Shown piece by piece: positions 57,963 to 64,000 of a stretch of 64,000 bases of DNA. This DNA comes from Paeniroseomonas aquatica (GTDB taxonomy: Bacteria > Pseudomonadota > Alphaproteobacteria > Acetobacterales > Acetobacteraceae). The notes under the pieces are model-generated. The model made no database searches. It had not been told where the DNA came from and saw only the letters and a list, made by a program, of their open reading frames with translations. The stretch is taken from positions 1 to 64,000 of the forward strand of contig NZ_JAUFPN010000191.1 in the NCBI RefSeq assembly GCF_030409335.1, read 5' to 3'. The position numbers were made by a program, and so were the translations under genes. Every line of letters starts with the position of its first letter. The stretch's first letter is position 1.

Positions 57963-58637
57963 CTAGTCCCGGTGCTGTGGCGTCGCCCGGCCAACCGGGC
58001 GGCGCCACAGCACCGGCCGGCCCAGCAGCCAGCCCAGCAGGGTGAGCAGCGCCATGGCGCCGCCGTGCCAGAGCAGGATCATCACCGAGGCGTCGAGGTG
58101 GTGGAACAGGCTGAGCCCGGCCGAACAGAACGCCGCCGAGGCCAGGCCGCCGAGGACCAGCACCGGCCCGGGCCGGACCGCCCCGGCGTGGCGCAGCAGC
58201 CAGAACTGCGCCCCGGCCAGGGGGATGCCCATGGCCAGGATGAACTTGAAGCACCCCCAGCTGGTGCCGATCTGCGTGCCCATCGGGCCAAGCCGCACAA
58301 GGTCCGCGAGGCACCCCCAGCCCAGGCTGGCGAACCACAGGACCAGGGCCGGCAGCGGCAGCAGCACCCAGCGGGCGGACCGGTCCGGGCGGGCCAGCAT
58401 GGCGGCGGCCAGGGCGGCAGTGCCGCCGGCGACCACCGAGGCGGTCCACTGCAGCACCTCCTGCGGCAGCAGCATCCGCTCGGCCATGTCGTGCCGCAGC
58501 CCATGCACCGCCACCGCGCCGCCGACGGCCACCGTGGCCAGGGCGAGCCAGAGCCCGGCCTGCCGGCCCGGCCGGGCCATCCGTCGCACCGGGCGGAGAC
58601 CGGCCGCCAATTCGCCGATCAGGTCTTCGTTCCGCAC
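57963..58637 (-). CDS. nrsF: NrsF/DUF1109-type anti-sigma membrane protein
   Basis: Integral membrane protein of 224 residues with six hydrophobic segments after a short cytosolic N-terminus (RNEDLIGELAAGLRPVRRMARPGR). Length, topology and position directly after an ECF sigma gene match NrsF (DUF1109), which sequesters SigF in Caulobacter until heavy-metal or oxidative stress. The GTG start at 58637 is four bases after the sigma gene's stop and follows GGAGGA. The last 16 codons coincide with a long inverted repeat (57969-58016). Confidence 0.82.
   Translation of the reverse strand: MRNEDLIGELAAGLRPVRRMARPGRQAGLWLALATVAVGGAVAVHGLRHDMAERMLLPQEVLQWTASVVAGGTAALAAAMLARPDRSARWVLLPLPALVLWFASLGWGCLADLVRLGPMGTQIGTSWGCFKFILAMGIPLAGAQFWLLRHAGAVRPGPVLVLGGLASAAFCSAGLSLFHHLDASVMILLWHGGAMALLTLLGWLLGRPVLWRRPVGRATPQHRD
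57969..58016. repeat. 48-bp near-perfect inverted repeat over the 3' end of nrsF
   Basis: The left arm 57969-57990 and right arm 57995-58016 are reverse complements at 21 of 22 positions, with a four-base CCAA loop. Only the T at 57983 opposite the G at 58002 breaks the match, and it can wobble-pair in plus-strand RNA. The structure ends four bases before the nrsF stop codon and lies entirely inside coding sequence. It could be a terminator without a T run or an RNA-stabilising 3' hairpin. Confidence 0.8.
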
Positions 58638-58640
58638 CCT

Positions 58641-59192
58641 CTAGTCCTCCGCGCCGAGCCGTTTGCGCAGCGCTTTCATCGCCCGGTGGGTGGCCACCTT
58701 CAGCGCCCCCACGGACATGCCCGAGCGGGCGCTGGCTTCCGCCAGCGGCAGATCCTCCAGCTTCGCCAGCCCGAGCGCGGTGCGCTGGGCCTCGGAGAGT
58801 TCGGCGACCGCGGCACGCAGCTCGGCGGACGCCACCCTCACCTCCCCCTGGTTCGCTCCGGGGCTGGCCAAGGTTTCCCGGAAATCGTCGATCGGGGTTT
58901 CGCGCCCGCCGCGGCGGCCATGGCGGCGCAGGCGGTCGATAGCCCGGCGCTCGCAGATCGCCACCAGCCAGGGGCGGATGGGGCGCTCGGGCTCATAGGT
59001 GTGGCGCAGGGTATGGATGGTCAGCAGCGCATCCTGCACCGCGTCCTCGGCCTCCGCCGCGTTCTGGATGCGGCGGCGGGCGATGGCGCGCAGCAGCGGC
59101 AGGGCCGCGCGCAGCAGCCGGTCGTAGGCGCGGGCGTCGCCGGCCTGGGCAGCAGCCATCCAGGCCTCCCATTCGCCCTCCGTCCGGGTCAT
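58641..59192 (-). CDS. sigF: ECF sigma factor, SigF-like
   Basis: RNA polymerase sigma factor of 183 residues with region 2 (RAIARRRIQNAAEAEDAVQDALLTIHTLRHTYEPERPIRPWLVAICERRAIDRLRR) and region 4 (LSEAQRTALGLAKLEDLPLAEASARSGMSVGALKVATHRAMKALRKRL). The fixed TYEP-x-RP-x-x-PWL segment is typical of the SigF group paired with DUF1109 anti-sigma factors. The membrane partner gene follows after three bases. The start has only a weak ribosome-binding site. Its promoter must lie in or before the end of the amidase gene 42 bases upstream. Confidence 0.9.
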   Translation of the reverse strand: MTRTEGEWEAWMAAAQAGDARAYDRLLRAALPLLRAIARRRIQNAAEAEDAVQDALLTIHTLRHTYEPERPIRPWLVAICERRAIDRLRRHGRRGGRETPIDDFRETLASPGANQGEVRVASAELRAAVAELSEAQRTALGLAKLEDLPLAEASARSGMSVGALKVATHRAMKALRKRLGAED

Positions 59193-59234
59193 GCGGGCGC
59201 GCCCTGGGTCAGCGACCCGCCGCGGCGGGCAAGC

Positions 59235-60623
59235 TCATGCCGCCGACAGGGCCGGACGCCTCGACCGCCAAGCATGGGCCTTCTCATAGGCGTCGGCGGC
59301 GCGGAACAGCATCGGCTCGGCGAAGGGCCTGGCGACGAGTTGCATGGCGACCGGCAGGCCACCGTCGCCGAAGCCGGTCGGCACGGTGATGCCGGGCCAG
59401 CCGGTGACGTTGAAGGGCATGGTGAAATTGGGCTTCTCGAGGAAGGCCCATTTGGGGACGGCGTCGATGCGCGGGGCCTCGCCGGGCTGGGCGGCGGTGA
59501 GGAGGATGTCGCAATCGGCGGTCGCCGCCTCGGTCGCGGCGATCAGCGCGCGGCGCTGCTTCTGCGCCTGCATGTAATCGGCCGCGGAGAGCAACCCGCC
59601 CAGCACCAGGCGGTCCCGCATCAGCTCGCCATAGAGGCTGGGGTCGCGCCGCATCCAGGTCTCGTGCACGGCGAAGGCCTCGGTCAGCAGGATGATCCAG
59701 CCGCAGGCATTGAAGGCGGCGAGCGAGGGGATGGTGACGTCGCGCACCGTGGCGCCCCCGGCGCGGAAGAAGTCGGCGGCGGCATCGATGCCGGCCAGCG
59801 TCGCCGGGCTGACCGGATTGTCCGCCTCGTGGAAGTGGCGGATCAGGCCGATGCGAAGGCCTTTCACGCCCTTCCCGAGTTCGGCGCGGAAGTCGGGGAC
59901 GGCGCGGTCGGCGCTGGCCGGGTCGGCGGCGTCATGGCCGGCCATCGCCTGGAGCAGGATGGCGCAATCCTCCACCGTCCAGGCCATCGGCCCGGCATGG
60001 TCCAGCGACTGGGCCAGCGGCAGGATGCCGGCGCGGGAGCAGAGGCCGTAGGTCGGCTTGATGCCGGTGATGCCGCAGAGCGCCGCCGGGCCACGGATGG
60101 ATCCGCCGGTATCGGAACCGGTGCCGCCGAGGATCATGCCCGCGGCGACGGCGGCGCCGGTGCCGGAGGAGGAGCCGGCGGTGAAATGCTCGGGGTTCCA
60201 GGGGTTGCGGGCGGGCGGCCAGGGCAGGTCGAAGCTCGGCCCGCCGAAGGCGAATTCATGGGTGGCGAGCTTCCCCAGCATGACCACGCCGGCGGCGGCC
60301 AGCTTGGCGACGGTGGTCGCGTCGGCACTCGGGACATGACCCTGTAGCACCTTCGAATGCGCCGTCGTCGGGATGCCGGCGGTGCAGTAGATGTCCTTGT
60401 GGGCGAAGGGGATGCCGTCCAGCGGGCCGCGCGGGCCGGAGGCCATGATGCGGACCTCGGCGGCGCGGGCCGCCGCCAGGGCGCTCTCGGCCTCCAGCCG
60501 GATGAAGGCGTGCAGGGTGCCGTCCATCGCCTCGATGCGCGCGAGGCAGGCCTGGGTCAGCTCCACCGGGGAGAGCTTGCGCGCGGCGATGAGCGCCGCG
60601 GCTTCGGCGATGCTCGGGATCAT
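59235..60623 (-). CDS. Amidase signature family hydrolase (AtzE-like)
   Basis: Amidase of 462 residues with Lys76 (FAHKDIY), Ser151 (AGSSSGTG) and a third residue near 175 (TGGSIRGP): the complete Ser-cisSer-Lys triad with standard spacing. Its ATG overlaps the stop of a small AtzG-like gene, an arrangement seen for AtzE-type biuret/carboxybiuret and related amidases that need a small subunit. This makes a urea-type amide substrate plausible but not certain. It is a different branch from the amidase at 30.4 kb. Confidence 0.88.
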   Translation of the reverse strand: MIPSIAEAAALIAARKLSPVELTQACLARIEAMDGTLHAFIRLEAESALAAARAAEVRIMASGPRGPLDGIPFAHKDIYCTAGIPTTAHSKVLQGHVPSADATTVAKLAAAGVVMLGKLATHEFAFGGPSFDLPWPPARNPWNPEHFTAGSSSGTGAAVAAGMILGGTGSDTGGSIRGPAALCGITGIKPTYGLCSRAGILPLAQSLDHAGPMAWTVEDCAILLQAMAGHDAADPASADRAVPDFRAELGKGVKGLRIGLIRHFHEADNPVSPATLAGIDAAADFFRAGGATVRDVTIPSLAAFNACGWIILLTEAFAVHETWMRRDPSLYGELMRDRLVLGGLLSAADYMQAQKQRRALIAATEAATADCDILLTAAQPGEAPRIDAVPKWAFLEKPNFTMPFNVTGWPGITVPTGFGDGGLPVAMQLVARPFAEPMLFRAADAYEKAHAWRSRRPALSAA

Positions 60624-60814
60624 CGGCCGGGCTCCGCCGAGAAGGTGGTGGCGGGCTCGGCAGCGGCCTCGGGCAGCGGCGTGCGAATGAGGGCCTGCAT
60701 CGCCTCGAGCCCGCCGAGGATTTGGTAGATGCCCGCCTTCTCGGCGGCGCCGAGCGGCAGGCCGGCACGGGACAGCAGCGCTTCGAATTCGGCTTCGGTC
60801 ATGGTCGGCGGCAT
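60620..60814 (-). CDS. Small AtzG-like (DUF4089) amidase partner protein
   Basis: Protein of 64 residues: MPPTMTEAEFEALLSRAGL, then ILGGLEAMQALIRTPLPEAAAEPATTF. Short helical proteins of this pattern (DUF4089/AtzG) bind and stabilise AtzE-type amidases through their C-terminal tail. The stop overlaps the amidase ATG (ATGA), so the two should be made in equal amounts. Start could also be the ATG four codons later. The match is by size, pattern and context. Confidence 0.7.
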   Translation of the reverse strand: MPPTMTEAEFEALLSRAGLPLGAAEKAGIYQILGGLEAMQALIRTPLPEAAAEPATTFSAEPGR

Positions 60815-60892
60815 GGCGAGGTTCCCGAACCAGAGTAGGGTCGGTGCCCAGTATGGCCGGATTCGCGGCCGCGGGAACCATTCCCTGGCCGG

Positions 60893-60921
60893 TTGCGCCC
60901 GGCGGGCGGCGGGGGCTAGGC
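60893..60921 (+). promoter_or_regulatory. Candidate promoter TTGCGC-N17-CTAGGC
   Basis: TTGCGC at 60893-60898 is followed after 17 bases by CTAGGC at 60916-60921, in the divergent region between the AtzG-like gene and the TPP gene. It resembles the TTGACG-N17-CTAGCG pair upstream of the PrdB-like gene. Weak evidence by itself. Confidence 0.25.
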
Positions 60922-61002
60922 TCGCGGCGGAAACGGATACAACGCCGCAACGGCGGCGGTGCGCGCAAGCAGGGCAACAAGCCCGGATCGGGAGGATCGG
61001 CC

Positions 61003-62634
61003 ATGAAGCTCGGCGAAGCCATTGCGGAGATCATGAAGCGCGAGGGGATCGAGATCCTCACGGGCTATCCGGTCAATCACCTCATCGAATATGCGGCGGC
61101 CAAGGACATCCGGCCGGTGATGGTCCGGCAGGAGCGGATCGGGCTGCACATGGCGGATGCGATCTCGCGCGTCACCTCCGGCCGCAAGATCGGCGCCTTC
61201 TGCATGCAGCATGGGCCGGGATCCGAGAATGCCTATGGCGGCGTAGCGCAGGCCTATGGCGAAAGCGTGCCGATCCTGGTGCTGCCGATGGGCTATCCCC
61301 GGCGGCTGGCGCATGTGGAGCCGAACTTCAACTCCACCGGCGCGATGCGCGGCATCACCAAAAGCGCCGAGCCGATCACCCTGGCCGCCGAAGTGCCGAA
61401 CATCTTGCGCCGCGCCTTCACCCGGCTGCGGAACGGGCGCGGCGGGCCGGTGCTGGTCGAGATCCCGACCGACATGTGGAACGAGGAGGTGCCGGAGCCG
61501 CTGGACTACGTGCCGGCGCTGGTGACCCGCTACGGGCCGGACCCGGCCGAGGTGAAGAAGGCCGCGGCGATGCTGGCGGCGGCCAAGCGCCCGGTGCTCT
61601 ATGCCGGGACCGGGGTGCACTGGGCGCAGGCCTGGCCGCAGTTGAAGGCGCTGGCGGAGCTGCTGGCGGCGCCGGTGACCAGCAGCCTCGGCGGCAAGTC
61701 CAGCTTCAACGAGGACCATCCGCTGAGCCTCGGCTCGGGCGGGCTGGCGGTGCCGAAGCCGGTGCGGCATTTCCTGGATACGGCCGATGTCATCTTCGGC
61801 ATCGGCTGCTCCTTCACCGAGACCAATTTCGGCGTGCGGATGCCGAAAGGGCCGAAGTACATCCATGCGACGCTCGACCCCATGCATCTCAACAAGGACC
61901 TGCGGGCGGATATCGGGCTGATCGGCGATGCCGGGCTGATGCTGGATGCGCTGCTGGTCGAGCTGAAGGGCTTGGTCACCGCGCCGCGCGATGCGGCACC
62001 TGTGCAGGCGGAGATCCAGGCGCAGCGGGAGCCCTGGCTGGCGGAGTGGATGCCGAAGCTGACCAACCGGGACGCGCCGATCAACCCCTACCGCGTGCTC
62101 TGGGACCTGCAGCATACGGTCGACCGCGACAATACCATCATCACCCATGATGCCGGCAGCCCGCGCGACCAGCTCTCGCCTTTCTGGAAGTCGACGACCC
62201 CCCTCTCCTACCTCGGCTGGGGCAAGACGACGCAGCTGGGCTACGGCCTCGGGCTGGCGATGGGGGCGAAGCTGGCGGCGCCGGAAAAGCTCTGCATCAA
62301 TGTCTGGGGCGATGCGGCCATCGGCTTCACCGGCATGGACTTCGAGACCTGCGTGCGCGAGCGCATCCCGATCATGTCCATCCTGCTGAACAACTTCTCC
62401 ATGGCGATCGAGCTGAAGGTGATGCCGGTCAGCACGGAGAAGTACCGCAGCACGGATATCTCGGGCGACTACGCCGCCATGGCCCGGGCCTTCGGCGGTT
62501 ACGGGGAGCGGGTGACGGATCCGGCCGAGATCATCCCGGCGATCCGCCGGGGGATCGAGAAGACGCAGCAGGGGATCCCGGTACTGCTCGAGTTCATCAC
62601 CTCGAAGGAGACCAACGTCTCCCGCTTCGCCTGA
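61003..62634 (+). CDS. Thiamine-diphosphate-requiring enzyme
   Basis: TPP enzyme of 543 residues, acetolactate synthase/benzoylformate decarboxylase superfamily. GYPVNHLIEYAA and MVRQERIGLHMADAISRVTSG give the N-terminal TPP-activating Glu; the cofactor motif is GDAAIGFTGMDFETCVRERIPIMSILLNN. The central domain has TSSLGGKSSFNEDHPLSLGSG. Reaction unknown; it is distinct from the TPP enzyme at 56-57.7 kb. The ATG at 61003 has GGGAGGATC upstream. It is followed within 52 bases by an ABC importer ATPase gene, so its substrate may come from that transporter. Confidence 0.88.
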   Translation: MKLGEAIAEIMKREGIEILTGYPVNHLIEYAAAKDIRPVMVRQERIGLHMADAISRVTSGRKIGAFCMQHGPGSENAYGGVAQAYGESVPILVLPMGYPRRLAHVEPNFNSTGAMRGITKSAEPITLAAEVPNILRRAFTRLRNGRGGPVLVEIPTDMWNEEVPEPLDYVPALVTRYGPDPAEVKKAAAMLAAAKRPVLYAGTGVHWAQAWPQLKALAELLAAPVTSSLGGKSSFNEDHPLSLGSGGLAVPKPVRHFLDTADVIFGIGCSFTETNFGVRMPKGPKYIHATLDPMHLNKDLRADIGLIGDAGLMLDALLVELKGLVTAPRDAAPVQAEIQAQREPWLAEWMPKLTNRDAPINPYRVLWDLQHTVDRDNTIITHDAGSPRDQLSPFWKSTTPLSYLGWGKTTQLGYGLGLAMGAKLAAPEKLCINVWGDAAIGFTGMDFETCVRERIPIMSILLNNFSMAIELKVMPVSTEKYRSTDISGDYAAMARAFGGYGERVTDPAEIIPAIRRGIEKTQQGIPVLLEFITSKETNVSRFA

Positions 62635-62686
62635 CCAGACAGCCTGCCAGAACCAAGGCCCGTCAGAGGCCGATGAGGGAGACACA

Positions 62687-63736
<1,050 letters not shown>

Positions 63737-63762
63737 GCAAGAAACAACGGGAGAGTCAGGGA

Positions 63763-64000
63763 ATGCAGATCATCCATCGCCGGGCCGCGCTGAAGCTCGG
63801 GCTGTCCGCGGCCGCCTTGGCCGCCACCCAGGCCTCGGCGCAGGCGCCGATCGCCACGGCCCCGGCGACCGCGCCGAGCCCCGCCATCGAGAACGGGGCG
63901 ACCCTGCGGATGCTGCGGCCGGTGCGCTTCGTGCAGCCGGATGAGGAGGTGTTCCGCGCCAATGCGGCGAAGTTCACCCAGAAGACCGGCGTGCAGGTGC
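63763..64000 (+). CDS. ABC transporter solute-binding protein, 3' end outside the window
   Basis: The first 79 residues are visible. A signal peptide with basic start and RRAALKLGLSAAALAATQASAQA leads to a Pro/Ala-rich linker and then LRMLRPVRFVQPDEEVFRANAAKFTQKTGVQV, which is the opening of an extracellular solute-binding protein family 1 domain (FNEKTGI-type). GGGAGAGTCAGGG precedes the ATG. It follows the ABC ATPase gene by 26 bases and should deliver a sugar- or polyol-like ligand to that importer. Confidence 0.8.
   Translation, partial: MQIIHRRAALKLGLSAAALAATQASAQAPIATAPATAPSPAIENGATLRMLRPVRFVQPDEEVFRANAAKFTQKTGVQV

Noticed and set aside
57753-60347. 864-codon plus-strand open frame opposite nrsF, sigF and the amidase
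   Set aside because: It has no domain and its composition is repetitive, while the opposite strand carries clear genes throughout.

Overview
The window is very GC-rich chromosomal DNA with strong G/C bias at third codon positions and dense gene packing. Many genes overlap by the four-base ATGA/GTGA or one-base TGATG type. The gene content suggests an alphaproteobacterium of the Acetobacteraceae (Roseomonas-like): class I PHA synthase, several Bug/TctC tricarboxylate-type receptors, a sigF-nrsF pair, and the order lepB-rnc-era. Core genes (parC, recO, era, rnc, lepB, argC, htpG, queE) argue for the main chromosome. I see no rRNA, tRNA, CRISPR array, insertion sequence or prophage.

Layout. 1-6.8 kb: a partial lipoprotein gene, phaC, three tandem paralogous small lipoproteins of unknown function, and an acyl-CoA ligase with a PanE-type reductase. 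6.9-10 kb: a complete tctCBA tripartite tricarboxylate transporter. 10-16.4 kb (minus): ugpBAEC glycerol-3-phosphate importer followed by a Bug receptor and a MetE-like methyltransferase. 16.5-20 kb: dpaL, denD and argC; argC is preceded by a possible transcription attenuator. 20.2-25.5 kb: a GH15 glucanase, a thioesterase and three tandem Bug receptors. 25.7-34.7 kb: a GntR regulator, a gamma-glutamyltransferase, a frameshifted polysaccharide deacetylase, and a plus-strand set of RutA-like oxygenase, amidase, FAH-family hydrolase and Bug receptor, then an extradiol-dioxygenase-like protein. 34.8-37.7 kb: LysR regulator, M20 peptidase, queE. 37.7-43.6 kb: parC, recO, CorA-family channel, htpG. 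43.8-51.6 kb: BCCT transporter, two MFS transporters, a luciferase-like oxidoreductase, and a glycine/proline-reductase-B-like protein coupled to a CaiB-type CoA transferase. 51.6-54.1 kb (minus): lepB-rnc-era. 54.2-60.8 kb (minus): a coupled TPP enzyme/alcohol dehydrogenase/SDR operon, sigF-nrsF, and an amidase with a small AtzG-like partner. 61-64 kb: a second TPP enzyme followed by the start of an ABC importer operon that runs off the window.

The overall picture is a soil or water heterotroph devoted to uptake and breakdown of organic acids, amides and small nitrogen compounds. Periplasmic binding receptors are numerous (six Bug proteins, one UgpB, one truncated ABC receptor), but only one TctAB membrane pair is present to serve the six Bug receptors.

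The items most worth a second look are the lipoprotein triplet beside phaC, the leader ORF plus terminator before argC, the PrdB/GrdB-like CPVC protein fused translationally to a CoA transferase, the frameshifted deacetylase beside an orphan rutA, and several sharply defined DNA repeats in regulatory or 3' regions (17-bp tandem repeat at 25721, 48-bp inverted repeat at 57969). None of these is proven to be a new system from sequence alone.
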